A DNA stretch of 64,000 bases from Limanda limanda (GCF_963576545.1 NC_083638.1:32599041-32663040); one strand, 5' to 3'. Shown: positions 26,411 through 38,324, counted from the stretch's first letter. The notes: generated by a model from the letters alone, not told the origin. Numbers and translations: made by a program.

Positions 26411-28366
26411 AAGCTGATAAATAACATGATCATTTGCTCTTCTCTATTTTGTCAGAGAACCAGGAGTCAAGGCAGCTGTAAAAAAATAATAAAGAGATAT
26501 ATTTTGGCTCTCGTTCATTACTTTTTATTTCTAAGCCATAAATATAAAATCATGGACCTGGCTACACAGACTACAAGTATATGGACATACTTTTGGCAAA
26601 ATAGGGTAACCTTACATTAAATAAATAGCTTTGCAAGCACCTTCATTTAGCATTCATATAAATGATCAGCTGGATCAAAGGTAAGAATGCAATCTTAGCT
26701 ATATTCAGAGCCCCAGCTGCATCTTAACAACCACAGAAGCTCTCAACGAACACTGGCATTTATTTAATGGTAAACACTGACTGACAAGTGTTGCCAACTG
26801 ACATATCTTCCTGTTCATACCCTTTTGGTGTGTAGTTATTTGCATTGCTTTTAAAATTGTAGTTGAACCAATGCAAATGCCAAAATGGCTAAATGGATTG
26901 ATTCACAGTCCATCTAGTCTGGTGTTACTGGGGTCTCTTTAATCATCCTGGTAAATGAATGCTGATAAATACCTGGAGTCTGAGTTTTAACTGTGCAAGA
27001 ACAACATAATCTAACATCCCTACAACCAGGAACCTGTGTGTGTGTGTCTGTGGCTTTTTATTGTGTGACCCGCTCTTCATTCAGTAGAAAGAGCATAATA
27101 CATGTCTGACCTCCTCCAACTTATTTCAATAGCTGATGAATCAGCCATCATGTGGGAGAATGTCTCTCTGACGGCTGTTTAATCAAGGTCAGCATGAACA
27201 GTCTGTTGGTGACACTGAAAGTAAAAAGCCATGTCTGAAAGTGCCATGATTGGTCATCCCAGTAGAGGACTATGTCCAGCGACCACACAGACACACACAC
27301 AAACACATACACAGAAAGTCAGGTTGTCCTGCTTTGAAATTACTGAGTCGTATCCGTGCAGTGTGGCATAGAGCAGTTTTCCTAATTGAGTTCACACACC
27401 ACTGAAGGACAGTGTCAGGACAGCCTTCCCCCCTCCATTACACTGCATCGGCTGGTTAATTCTGGATCGCTAGCTTACTTCACAGTAGCCAATAGTGGGA
27501 TAATAATACCAGGAGGCAACCCCCATCCCAAGGTACAACATACTGTACCAGCAAAGGCAGCAGTTTAAGTGTGGGATGTATGTGTGTTAGAGCAGAGAAT
27601 AAAACTCCTGTACAGCAGGTCAGGAATTAAAGCATGTTGCAGTTCTGAAACAAGCCAATAAACATGTATTACATCACTGATGTTAGTGCTGTCTATCCTT
27701 CTGATGTCATAATAATATCATCATAACATTTTTTTTTAGTAGACAAAAAAGATGTTGGTTGTATTGTGAGATATGTGGGATTCAAGTCTTGTTGGTGCTC
27801 GACCAATATTTGTGAATAAAAAAGATATCTCTGCATCTGCTGATTCAATCTGACTATTTAAAATTGTCTTATGCTCGTGTCTATACATCCTGTAAACAGT
27901 ATGACTCTTTTCCGGAAAGTTTCAATCATGGTTACTGTATTTTTCAACTGTTAAAGTGTTGGTTTCATTAATAACTCACACAAAATAATATGTCCTTCAC
28001 CTACTTCAAGCTGATACTAGGTTGACTACTGTAAAATAATCTCTTCTTATTATAGAGACTGAGACAGTGGGATGAAAGGCTTTGATCTCATCGTGTCTAA
28101 ATATACTGTACAGAGTCTATTTTGAACAGCCAGTCCACCACTGACGCATATAGACCTACTTCTTTTTCTACAGCCTGTCTTCTAATTATTCTGTGCTTAC
28201 AGCAACCTGTTTTAGTGTGCAGCTTGATAAGAGGCTTGTAGATATATGATAATATATTAGCTATGATTCAACAAATAATGGTAAACTCATATATAGCCTG
28301 AGTATTTAGTTATACAAAAAGAGCTATTCTCATAGAAACAGTCCTACAGGTTGAATTCAACTTTAG
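26411..28366. other. No gene recognised
   Basis: No exon with convincing splice sites or protein motifs, no RNA gene and no complete mobile element seen. Confidence 0.5.
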
Positions 28367-28370
28367 TTAA

Positions 28371-28939
28371 AGGGGACATATTATGCCCATTTTACCACAA
28401 GTTGATATGGTTCCTTGGGATCTTAGTGAAATGTCTGTAACATATTTTGGTCAAAATACCACAAGGATCATTTAAAAAAGCAAAACAGCCCTCCTCAGAG
28501 TGACCTGTTTTGAGTGCCTGTTCTTTTAAAAGAGAATGTGCCAGGCAGATTGGTGCAGCCGACTACACCGCATCTTGAGTGCTTCATTTGCTTAATTTGC
28601 TTCATGCTGCTAGCTAGCTATTCCAGGTGTATCCAAGGTTTGCAAAACGAAGTGAAGTGCTTTGGCAAATATCGTATCTATAATGAGTGTAGGGTGGGCA
28701 TGGGGGGATGAGATGAGGGGGGGGGGGCAAGGCCATGTAAGAGAGACTCCCATTTCATTGTGACGAGAAACTGATACGGAAGCTTATACGCAGTCACTCA
28801 AGCATGACGTTTCTGACATAGAGGAACCATATGGGGGAAGTTGTTTTTTTCCAGAGTTTTTGGGTCGGTAGATATGCCAGTTACCCAAATTAACGTGTAG
28901 AAGCACTAACAAAGTGGAATTTTCATTAAAATGTCCCCT
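28371..28939. mobile_element. Kolobok- or piggyBac-type MITE, 569 bp, TTAA target
   Basis: The ends AGGGGACAT and ATGTCCCCT are inverted copies, and the element sits between two TTAA tetranucleotides (28367-28370 and 28940-28943). TTAA duplication with a GGGGACATA-type end is characteristic of Kolobok-like elements in fish. There is no transposase frame. A poly-G run lies near 28718-28727. Confidence 0.75.
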
Positions 28940-28943
28940 TTAA

Positions 28944-30600
28944 CAAATGGGGACCATAGTAGTTAGAGGTAATCAACACTTAAGTGAGGTCAAGTAAAAA
29001 AATCTACACTACAGATTTTGTTTTATTCATGTTTATATGTTCCCCCCACACCAACAGCTTTCTGAGTTTCATGTGCACACCAGTGAGTTCATCAATGTAT
29101 ATTACAGTGAACTCTTTCCTGTTGTAATACAGCTCAAATACTGTTAAAGTGAAAAAGACACAGAACAGCGGCTGGTCATTCACAGAAGCTCAACAATACT
29201 AAAAAAAAAATTCAGGAAATGTTTTTTGGGCGATAAAATGTGAAAATCCAAGACATTGTTTAACGTTGCAAAATAATTGCACCTGACGTTATACAAATAA
29301 AATTGAATTGAATATAACATTACTGAAAAAAACTGTAATTGAGAAAAAGTTATCTTATACTTATTTTAGTTATTTTTTTAGTGTGTTCATTCCAGAAAGA
29401 AACTATGTTCCCCCATTCCTTCTTATTATCTGAATGCATTAAAATGAGAGTGAGCAGGCCTAGAGAACTTTTGTGGCTTTTACGTACCTGTTTTTTTATT
29501 GTAGCATGATAGAATAAAAGAGACGGTGCAGAGATAAACAATAAAATGAAAGGCTGAGAAAGACAGTCTAGCCAGCTGATTAGCCCAGAGCAGAGTAGAA
29601 ACAGAGCTGCAGCTCAGAGTGAAAGGCCACACTGTCCGCGTGTATGAATGAGCTTTTCAGCCGCCTCTATCTGAACATCAATATACACACGCACACCCAC
29701 ACACACACATAAAGCATGTATGCAGAAGCTGTGAGGCGGGGAAGTGGTGACCAGTGATGGCCTGGCTCACTGCAGTTTTTGTGGTGTGGAGATACAGAGT
29801 GATCTTTTCACTCCTCACCTTAAGCTGAAATACCAGAGCTTACACTGAACCTGGGCTGTGTGTGTGTACTGTAAATGTTGGTGTGAGTGATAAACAGGTC
29901 ACACTGAGGGAACAGTCTCTCAAAGAGGCCTCTCATAAGCAACCCACTGGATCTCTGACAAGAAAGTGCAACGCCATCAAGTCTTTGGGTTGTGTTTTTG
30001 TACTGATGCTTGGAGCAAAATGCAGTGGCACATAAGTATTCTGAATATTCTGGTCAGGTGGCTGCAAGATAAAAGAGAAAGTGACGACAGAAAATGTTAA
30101 TGAAAACTCGAGCGAAAGCTTTACTGAAGAAGACAACCAAACAGACACAGCCCAAGGCTCCAAAGACAAGGACATTGTTGAAAAGAAGGGTCCGAGGAAT
30201 TCGGTACTGTGGAAATATTTTGGCTATTAAGTGTCCGACAAGAAGCAGAGTAGCACAAACTGCAAATCACTCCCTGCCCATCACTGGGGTAACGGTTTAA
30301 AAACACAGCACTGATCTGCTTGCACCAATTATGATTTTGCATCAGGGAAAAAATATGGTGGCTTTTTATTTATTTAAACCAATCACAATAAGGTTTTTTT
30401 TAAGTCCTGCTCTTGTGTTGATGGAGCATTTACACATTTAGTGGTAATCACTGTCATTAAAATGACTGATCATCCACAAAAAAACTGTGACAGACATATG
30501 TCGACTGTGTCATAGCATGATCCAAATATATAATTTTTAAACATACAATTTTGTAGCACTTAAATGGCACGTACTTATAGAACTTTGTAGTTTTGCTTTA
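28944..30600. other. No gene recognised
   Basis: AT-rich, with short (CA)n runs near 29680-29710. The frame near 30094-30300 has basic composition without a known motif. Confidence 0.45.
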
Positions 30601-30614
30601 TTTTTGAAGAAATC

Positions 30615-30712
30615 ATACTTTCTTGATTCTTGTTGTTCTGGGTTTGAACCTTCGGGGTTGAATGCACTTATTGAAAGTTGCTTTGGATAAAAGCGTCAGC
30701 TACATTAAATTT
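30615..30712 (+). repeat. SINE-like tail
   Basis: CTGGGTTTGAACC (B-box-like) is followed by AAGTTGCTTTGGATAAAAGC and GTCAGCTACATTAAA, a common fish SINE 3' region. Confidence 0.6.
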
Positions 30713-30779
30713 GCCAGGGAGTGTGGTGTATAGGGCTTGAAAAGGCACATGATCTCCCTTCACTTTTTCCCTTTGCCCT

Positions 30780-31874
30780 GTGAGCTCTTCTGTAAAATGA
30801 GAGGATCAAAGAAACAAAAAGTGGACAATGAGTGCCGAGTGTTAACACGGAGTCGACAACAAAATACTTTTTCACTGAAGTCCAATCGAAGGCTGTATGC
30901 CTGATATGCCGAGAAACTGTCGCAGTTTTCAGGTAGTACAACATCAGCCGTCACTTTGCTACGAAGTGAAGGCCGGCGCATGCTTCTGCGTCGTCAGGGG
31001 CCCGCAGACACGCAGCTGTAACGCAGGACTCGTTGTCATTCATGGTTCTCCAACCATTGCGCGTGTTGCCATGCACTTCCCCGCCAGAACACTAGGCGCA
31101 GTAATGTTTTTTGTCGAAGTCGGCTCTTCTTCGTGTGTTGCACGAAGAAGAGCGATTTATTTACATCGCCACGGCGGCTCCGCAGAGCCTTTTTCTGGCG
31201 GAAAAATCCGCCGGTTAGTGACGGGTTATACTAGTTGACATAGTGTCGGATCTCTTCTGCCAAGTGCTCTTCTATCTGGTCCATATTCGTTCTTCTAAAT
31301 CTTCCGTGGTTTCCGGGCATGAACCGGAAATGCGACTCCGGAAATGATGTAGTCAGCAGACCAATCACAGCCCTCGCGGCCCGGTGACGCTTGCGGGGCT
31401 TTGCCGTCTAGTTAGAAAAATTGGCCGACGCACGTAAGGACGTAGGAAGGGCCGTGAGGGGCCCGGAAGGGCTCTTGCGTCTCCGTTCCCGTGAAAACGC
31501 AGAAGCATGCGCCGGCCTTCAGTCAACGCAAGAACGGGTGGCTGCAGCTCAGAGGTTGGCGACTAATTTACAGACTCAGCAACATTTTTTTTCACAGACA
31601 AACTGGGATTAAAGAGTCATCTACCAAGGCATGTTTTTTGGGGGGCATTCGAAATAGCAAAGGCTAGAAAGCCTTTCTCTGAAGGCGAGTTTTTGTTAAA
31701 TGGCCTTGCAAATAAGTGCTTTGCTACTTGGTAAAGGCCAAATCCTTTCATGTAATGATTTTTCCATGTCATTTATATCAGTTCACAAAAACACTCCATC
31801 CATCTGTTCCTGGCCCGGCCCCTCTGTCAAATTTTGGAACCCATTGTGGCCCGCGAGTCAAAAAGTTTGCCCAC
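30780..31874 (+). mobile_element. hAT element remnant (GTF2IRD2/ZBED-like transposase) split by a MITE
   Basis: From about 30790 the frames read KRGSKKQKVDNECRVF and SKAVCLICRETVAVF, the start and BED-finger of a GTF2IRD2/ZBED-type hAT transposase. After the inserted MITE (30968-31520) the coding sequence resumes with RLATNLQTQQHFFSQTN, which belongs directly downstream in this family. The right end is TTTGCCCACCCCTG at 31861-31874, the inverse of the hAT start CAGGGGTGGGCAAA. The left end was not found, and the core of the transposase is deleted. Confidence 0.7.
30968..31520. mobile_element. Palindromic MITE, 553 bp, with perfect 24-bp terminal inverted repeats
   Basis: GAAGGCCGGCGCATGCTTCT... 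at the left is the exact inverse of the last 24 bp at the right (31497-31520). It is flanked by the triplet AGT on both sides (30965-30967, 31521-31523), which fits the 3-bp duplication of PIF/Harbinger elements, though 3 bp can match by chance. GC content is far above the surroundings. Inside are further hairpins: 13-bp arms at 31123-31135 / 31141-31153, and short ones near 31185 and 31310. It has no coding capacity and interrupts a hAT transposase remnant, so it inserted later. Confidence 0.8.
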
Positions 31875-31879
31875 CCCTG

Positions 31880-32160
31880 GACTAGACTGTCCCATTTCGA
31901 AGGCGCCGACAAATGCGGCTCTTGTAAAACACAGAACTTACATTTGCAGCCTACGTCTGGTGAAATCTGACCTGTCAACAATAAAACACCTAGAGCCCTG
32001 CATTTTGAATTACAATACATGTCACCTCTGGTTTGTTGGAAATATTGTTTTGCATGGACCAGTACAAGAGGGTGAGCCATATTTTCCCACAAAAGGAGAC
32101 ATGACATTTTTTTTATTAAAAATGGAAGCATAAAAACTTGCAAAAATTGAAGAATTTAAA
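31880..32160. repeat. Unclassified repeat-like segment
   Basis: Overlapping open frames on both strands (about 31778-32143) lie between a hAT end and an old repeat. I recognise the wording of the sequence as dispersed in fish DNA but cannot name its class. Confidence 0.3.
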
Positions 32161-32164
32161 GGTT

Positions 32165-32400
32165 CAATGTTTGGCATTTAATGAAATCTAGTGGTTAAGT
32201 TGCACGTTGCAGCTGAATGCCCCTCAACTCACCCTCCCTATCCAAACATGAAAGAGAACCTGTGGTAGCCTTCAGATGTCATGAAAACTCAAAAGATGTT
32301 TGGTTTGTCTCGTTTTGGCTCCTGTAAAAAACATGGCTACCCCCTGAGGAACTGCTCCTGATGTTAAATATAAAGTATTTAAATATAAAGGGCCCATCCT
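32165..32400. repeat. Old fish dispersed repeat ('ATCTAGTGGTTAAGTTGCA' type)
   Basis: It shares ordered blocks with 54535-54735: a CTAGTGGT/TTGGTGGT block, GTTGCAGCTGAATGCC, a GAGAA/ACCT block, and TTTGTCTCGTTTTGGCTCCTG / GTAAAAAACATGG. Confidence 0.55.
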
Positions 32401-33110
32401 GGGGCAAAGAAAAAAACAAAATTTGTACAATTTAGATGAAACACACTAGGATTATTTTATATACAATTTCTGGACCTTAAAAACAATAGTAACTTTACTT
32501 TCCACCATTCTGCATAACAAAGGAAATGACAGCACTCCAAGACAGAAATTTACCAAATTTGGTGGAAATATTTTTTACGGAGATTTCTCCAGATGAAGTG
32601 TATTCAAACATAACCCTTAACAATAGAGGGAGGTTTAACATATGCCATCATAAATCAGACAAAAATCAAGATTTCATAAAAGTGCTTCACTAAAAGCTGC
32701 CTCAGTATGTTGTCAGCTCACAAATAACAGCAGATATGCAAGCAAACTGTCTTTCCTACACAGCCTCTGGGCGAGGTAGTGTTGCCAAGGCGCCTTTACT
32801 GTCTGCATATCTGCATATCGCTGCAGTTACATACATGCTGTGAGAAAGAAGTTTCAATTCATGGTAATGCTGCAATATGACAATGGAGAAGACACCTGTT
32901 TTTAACATGAACATGTTTATTGCTGAATCAAACAAAAGAAAACACAAAAAAGAAATACAAGATACTTTCCTACAATGTACATCAGGCACTACTCTACTTA
33001 TTTAATGACAGATATTTATGGATCATTTTATGATAGACAATGCAGAGAAAACATGGTGATAGTAATTTCTTGAAGACGTCCAAAGAGAATTCAACTGAAA
33101 AGAGTAGAGG
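32401..33110. other. No gene recognised
   Basis: AT-rich sequence without motifs. Confidence 0.45.
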
Positions 33111-33114
33111 AGCC

Positions 33115-33268
33115 CCTGGAGAGCAGCAAAATAACATTTAAGAGAAGGAAGAGAGGGCGAAATGTCTCCTACCTTCTCTTAAATGTTATTTTGCTGGAGA
33201 GCAACAAAATAACATTTAAGAGAAGGAAGAAAGGGAGAAAAGTAAATGTTATTTTGCTGCTCTCCAGG
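33115..33268. repeat. Cluster of alternating inverted repeats (154 bp)
   Basis: The outermost 26 bp at 33115-33140 are the perfect inverse of 33243-33268. Between them lie an inverse copy (33173-33199) and another direct copy (33196-33229) of the same CAAAATAACATTTAAGAGAA motif. The four arms can pair in two ways: one large stem or two side-by-side hairpins. Confidence 0.9.
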
Positions 33269-34454
33269 TGCCCCCATTCTTACTTAAACACATTTATGTC
33301 ATTGATTTAAATCTGGATCTGGAACACTGTACTTCCAAGCAGCTACCTACTAGTTGCTCCTTTAGGAGGTATAAATCTCAGGCAGCGGAGCAGAGATAAG
33401 CCTGGAGACATCACAGGTTAACAAGTCGACAGCAAAGGTAGATCACAAAATTAAACTTAATAAGAGTTAGGATTACTCACCAGGAAGGAAAATAGACAAA
33501 AGGGGGAGGAAGAAGGTGGTGAGCCAGGTTCAAATAATAATAAACCCTACAACTCTAATTCACCAGAAGTACATGAAAAGATAACCTGCAGTTTTAATGA
33601 GTCCACAAATGAATAATAAACATGAACCAAGCAGTGACTAAATGATGACATTGCAGATAACAGCGATAGGGCTGACCTCCTGAGTTGGCCACATGGTCAA
33701 AATTACATAACTCCAGAAGGATATCTTAATCGCCCCTCATCTGGGTTTAGGTTTTCTTTGAACGGAGCTGCCTGTGAGTGGAGACGACCATAGGCAGAGA
33801 TGAGTGACACTTAAAGCTTGTTTCTGGCCTCACTGCTATTGCCAGTAACGATCTAATGTACTCAAATTTGTCATACTTTATTAAAAATCAACCATCACAC
33901 ATCTGCCACTTTGGTTCATTCAAAAAAGGACTAAAAGATCCATCACAACCATACAGAAAAATTAATTCTGGGTAGAGCTGGGCATATGGAAAAATGTATC
34001 ACAATGTTTTATTTCATATCAGTCGTTATTGATTTATATGGCGATGTAAATCACATAACCAGAAAATACATGCTTTGCCCATTTGCGTTTAAGGACAATG
34101 TTCTTTTGGAAAGTGTGCTCGTACACACATCCTTTGACACTGCACTTTACTTATAACATTTCATACAAACCACTACAGTGAATAAGTAAATATAATACTT
34201 GCATTTTTCTATTCCTTTATTCTGTTGTCTTTACCACATTTGGACCTGCCTGCTGCTGTAACAACTGAATTTCCCCAGTGTGTAGATTTATAAAGTTTTA
34301 TCTTATCTTATCTTAAATCAACACCACTGCACTGGGGCACATTACTCCGCTGGTCAACAACAGACTCTGCTCCTGTTGAATTCATATATGTGTTCCTGGA
34401 TAAACAGTTTATTGTTTCTTCTGCAACAAAGAAGTTAAAACACTGCGTCTGTCT

Positions 34455-34540
34455 GTAGGAGTGTCTGTGTGTGTGTGTGTGTGTTTGTGTGTTTGTGTGT
34501 GTGTGCTTGTGTGTGAGTGTGCGTGTGCATGTGTGTGTGC
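34455..34540. repeat. (GT)n microsatellite, interrupted
   Basis: GT-rich run with TTTGTG and CTTGTG interruptions. A second one lies at 35025-35096. Confidence 0.9.
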
Positions 34541-35024
34541 TTGTCTTTGTCCCTCTTCACACAAAAACTGAAAACCACTTGAAATAAGTTATTAATCAAT
34601 GATGTTGGATCATATCTCTGTCAGTTCAACTCGTTCCAGTCAGTTCAACCCTGTTGTCCTGACTTATGGAGGATGCAAAATGACATATATAAATAAATAA
34701 ACAGAAAATGTCAAACAACTTAAGAAAATAAATAAATACAGAAATAAATAGAGAAATAAATAAATACATGTCTTAAATTTATAACCAAATTTATATATTT
34801 ATTCCATATTTATTTATTTCCACATGTATGTTTTTATTTCCTTATGTAAATAAGGTAGGAGGTCCTAACCTCTCGAGCAGGATTGGTCAATTTAGCAATC
34901 CAGCAATTAAGCAATCTCTTCCTAGCAAATCTTCCCTGTAGTGTAGTCAGCAAACTTAGCGAACGTCAGTCAGTCATCATCAGCGTATCAGGCCATTATG
35001 TGAAATACCAGGAGCAAGAGAAAA

Positions 35025-35096
35025 TGTGTGTGTGTGTGTGTGGCTGTGTGTGTGCGTGTTTGTGTGTACGTGCGTGCGTGAGTGCATGTGTGTGTG
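35025..35096. repeat. (GT)n microsatellite, interrupted
   Basis: GT-rich run directly before the nested hAT. It produces artificial Cys-Val and His-Thr frames. Confidence 0.9.
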
Positions 35097-35651
35097 CTCC
35101 CAGACAGCGTACAGACAGACACACAGGCCCCGGGGCTCTGCCCCCCCTTCCCCTACCAGTGTTGCCACAGTTACTTTGAAAAAGTAACTTAGTTACTTTA
35201 CAGATTACTTGATTTTAAAAGTAACTTAGTTACTTTACAGACTACTTGATTTTAAAAGTAACTAAGTTAGATTACAAGTTACTTTATTAGTTACATTCAG
35301 CAGCTGCCGACAACAACCCCGCCGCCTCAACATAAAAATGACAACCGGTTTTGCCAACACTCACTTTATTAGAAGTGCATTTTTAACAGTAATGTACACA
35401 ACAACAATGTACAATATATCTCCTGACATTTTAAGTTGAAATTAAAAACTATTTCCTGAAAAAATACATGTTTTTATAAAAATAAAATAAAGACAGTCTT
35501 TCTTGACTTCACTTACATTGTACCTGTTGTTCACAGCATTAGAGAAGCAAGGAGTGGTTTTTCAAAACAAGAGTATAACACCACATGTAGGCTTTGGCCT
35601 AATCTTTTGTTGTAATCGCATGTTATGAGTGAAACAGTGGAGTGGGGCGAG

Positions 35652-35850
35652 TGGTCCGCACCAGTTCTAAGTCAGCTGCTAGGCGCCAGCCGAGGCGCAC
35701 CACCGGAGGGAGGCCCCCCGTGCGAACGGAGGGTTCCCCCAGCGGGCGCCGTAGCTGAGGTGATCCGCGAGAAGGGCCCGACACGCATCAAGAGTCGCCG
35801 CCGCCGACCGCCGTACCCGGTCCCCTCCAACGGCCCGCCTTCCGCACCGG
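35652..35850 (-). pseudogene. 28S ribosomal RNA gene fragment, antisense
   Basis: The minus strand reads GGCTGGCGCCTAGCAGCTGA then CTTAGAACTGGTGCGGACCA, a universally conserved large-subunit rRNA block (35652-35691). Upstream on the rRNA strand is GGCGGCGGCGACTCTTGATG and GGGCCCTTCTCGCGGATCAC, the flanking GC-rich block of 28S. The GC-rich DNA as far as about 35990 is probably an adjoining expansion segment. Similarity stops at 35652 exactly after GGACCA; the usual continuation GGGGAATCCGACTG is replaced. The fragment lies inside the 35157-38324 hAT element. It is far too short to be functional rRNA. The GC-rich open frames across it are artefacts. Confidence 0.88.
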
Positions 35851-35999
35851 CGACAGACACCACCCCTCGGTCCCAAGAAAAAGAGAGGGGAAAAAAGCCC
35901 CCATGCGCCAAGCGACGCCGTGAGGCGCCACCGGACACGAGGACCTCCTCCACCCTTATTACCCGTTGTTGGGGAAGACTCCCAGTGATCTGAGTTTTC

Positions 36000-36410
36000 A
36001 ACAATGTGTCGTAAAACTTGAGACAAGCCTAGGGAGACCCCTCACATGAAATTCCAGCATGGAGATCTTATCTCCATGTGAGAGAAAATCACTTCCTGGG
36101 TCCCCCACTGTAAGCCCGAGCCAAATCCTGACAACTCAATTGGCTGGAGGGCCACACTGACCCCTGACCCCTCCTCCAGGGGGCTGGTACCTCCCAGGTA
36201 CTACAAAAGGTGCTGACCTCCCAGAAATCATTCTCTTTCCTCCGATGCTGACATTCCCACCAGGCCCTTTCGGGTCTGACCAGAGGTTCCAGCAAACTTA
36301 AGGAGGGAACTACTTTTCTCTTAACTGCTCTTTTTCACTCCAGCACAGAGGTCCCCACCAGGCCCTCCGGGTCTGACCAGAGGTTCCCGTTGCTTAAGGA
36401 GGCAATAAGA
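36000..36410. repeat. Promoter-like GC-rich block with direct repeats
   Basis: A unit of about 55 bp reading CCCACCAGGCCC..CGGGTCTGACCAGAGG followed by AAGGAGG occurs twice (about 36256-36306 and 36352-36402). Before them is TACTACAAAAGG, a TATA-like element, and a 21-bp palindrome CATGGAGAT-CTT-ATCTCCATG (36058-36078). It could be the U3/R part of an LTR, but I found no matching second LTR. Confidence 0.45.
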
Positions 36411-37154
36411 TGTTTGTTTCAATTCATTTCATTCATTTATTCTTTTATCTTAGTCAACGTTTTTATTTTGAAAAGGACTTTTCCTGTTTTAACTTGGAAA
36501 GACCAAACAGGAAATTGCTCGCTGGATCTCAGACTGTTTCATTTTCCCCACGGACTTTACTTTTGTTTTTCCAACAATCTACAAACGGCTTCAAACCAGC
36601 CGTCCCGTGCAGAAGCGCGAGATTCATTCCGCTGAGGAGCACGAGCTCCACGTCCCTGAAGAAGAAGGACGACGTTCATCCCGTCACGGAGCACGAGAAA
36701 ATCCACTCCTTGTCCGGTCCAGCGGCCGAGCTCCGGAGCTCCGCTCGTGAGAGAGACCACGTGATTCACCGGCCCCCGACACATTCGCGCCGAGGCGCAG
36801 GCACACACCGCGAGGGTGGTACAGTAAGAGACTTGATTATCTGGGCAGATGTTAGTTTAATACGTAGCGTATTGTTTTGATACTTGAATGTATTTTGTTT
36901 GTGGAACCTCCGTGTTTCTCCATTGTTTTAGCCGGCTACTCCGAGCCAGCCACTTCCGGTTTCCGGTTTGACGTCAATGTTTTGTGTTACAGTGAATAGG
37001 GCCGCGAGAAGCGCCTCCGCATGCACTGTTAACGTCTGTGTGAGTCTGCAGTGATTTTACCGATCAGAACCTCAGCCCACAACGTTCGCTTGAGGGCTTA
37101 AATCACTGTTAACTCATCTCGGGCGTATTTTTAAAGAGTTCGTTCTATCCTTGC

Positions 37155-37157
37155 ACG

Positions 37158-37198
<41 letters not shown>

Positions 37199-37200
37199 CC
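37155..37200. repeat. (TC)n microsatellite
   Basis: CT-rich run inside the nested element. Confidence 0.9.
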
Positions 37201-37549
37201 TCCTAAACCGACCTACACACGTTCCGATCTGTATTTATAATACAGTTCATGTCACATAGTTAAATCTATATTTAGAGGGCCTGAATGCATCTTGCCGCCA
37301 TTTTGACTCCAAAGCTAACTAGAACAAAGAATCCTTTTGTTCTACCCCCTCCTTTGCGTCTCACACGTGGTCCGGCGGCCATTGGAGGTTATTCATCTCT
37401 AGACCCGCTCTCAATTCTGACTCTAAATTCATAACGAACCCGCCATTTTGTTTTGTAGTTTTAAGCCTAACATTGTCGGCCTCCATCTTAGATGTGACGT
37501 CACTACGTGACTGCGTCATCGCCACGCCCCCTTCTTTTTCTCTCTCTCT

Positions 37550-37940
37550 CACACACACACACACCCACACCCACACAGACACATTGATACATTGACACAG
37601 ACAGATACACACACACAGATACACATAGATGAATACATGTGTTTTCTAAATGGTGATAAGTGGCTGCTGTTGTTATCTTTGAAATATCGGAGTTTGTTAA
37701 AATGATGAATCATTAAATAACACTAACTTTATTTCACATGCACACACATAGACACACACACACAGAGAGACACTTTGACACAGAAACACACACACCGAGA
37801 CAGACATACATAGGTAGACCGCAGGTTACATGTATTTTCTGAATTGTGATAAGTGCTGCTGCTGTGTTTATCTTTGAAATATCGGAGCTTGTTAAAATGA
37901 TGAATCATTGAATAACATTATAACTTTATTTCCCCTTTTT
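37550..37940. repeat. Tandem duplication of about 190 bp with (CA)n tracts
   Basis: The segment TTTTCTAAATGGTGATAAGT...TTATCTTTGAAATATCGGAG...TTGTTAAAATGATGAATCAT (about 37633-37735) returns at about 37832-37935 with a few substitutions. Each unit is preceded by a CA-rich tract. Confidence 0.8.
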
Positions 37941-38324
37941 AATAAATGCTTTTGTAATTAAAGTATCTGTAGTCTGTGATTATTTGTGCATAAGTGTGTG
38001 AATACAGCTGGATAATGATTGCCTGTGCTCGAACTTCAAAGCCTTCATCGTTTATTAAATAATCCTTAATATTAAAATATTGAGATTATTAATTTGACAT
38101 TTATCATTATGAGACTGATAATTATAGTTTGACTCGTTGGTCCCTGGAAACCAGGGTGGTGCCCCTCTACGATAAGTTATGGCCTTATCATTTTTAATTA
38201 TTTTTAATAAATAATCTTTTATTATTTTAATAATCATATTTCATGATTATTAATAATTAGCCAACGTCAAGTCTACTCCTATTGCACAACACCGTTATTA
38301 AGTAACCCGTTACCGGCATCACTG

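Larger units (their letters stand above)
35157..38324. mobile_element. Nested hAT-type element, 3168 bp, carrying a 28S rRNA gene fragment
   Basis: The left end is CAGTGTTGCCACAGTTAC and the right end GTAACCCGTTACCGGCATCACTG; the ends are imperfect inverse copies. A perfect 8-bp duplication TCCCCTAC flanks it (35149-35156 and 38325-38332). The left arm repeats GTAACTTAGTTACTTTACAG twice. Outside the duplication the sequence reads ...GGGGCTCTGCCCCC before and CACTCGCTCAGAGCGACA after, which joins up as in the hAT copy at 5425-5460. It therefore inserted into another hAT copy. No complete transposase is visible inside. Confidence 0.85.

Noticed and set aside
35625..36026. GC-rich frames of 110-122 residues, Pro/Arg-rich, on both strands
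   Set aside because: The DNA is an antisense 28S rRNA fragment with expansion-segment-like GC-rich sequence, so open frames are expected by composition.
36410..36880. 156-residue + strand frame ending near GGTACAGTAAGAG
   Set aside because: Lies inside a mobile element, no recognisable domain; a 5' UTR or LTR leader is as likely.
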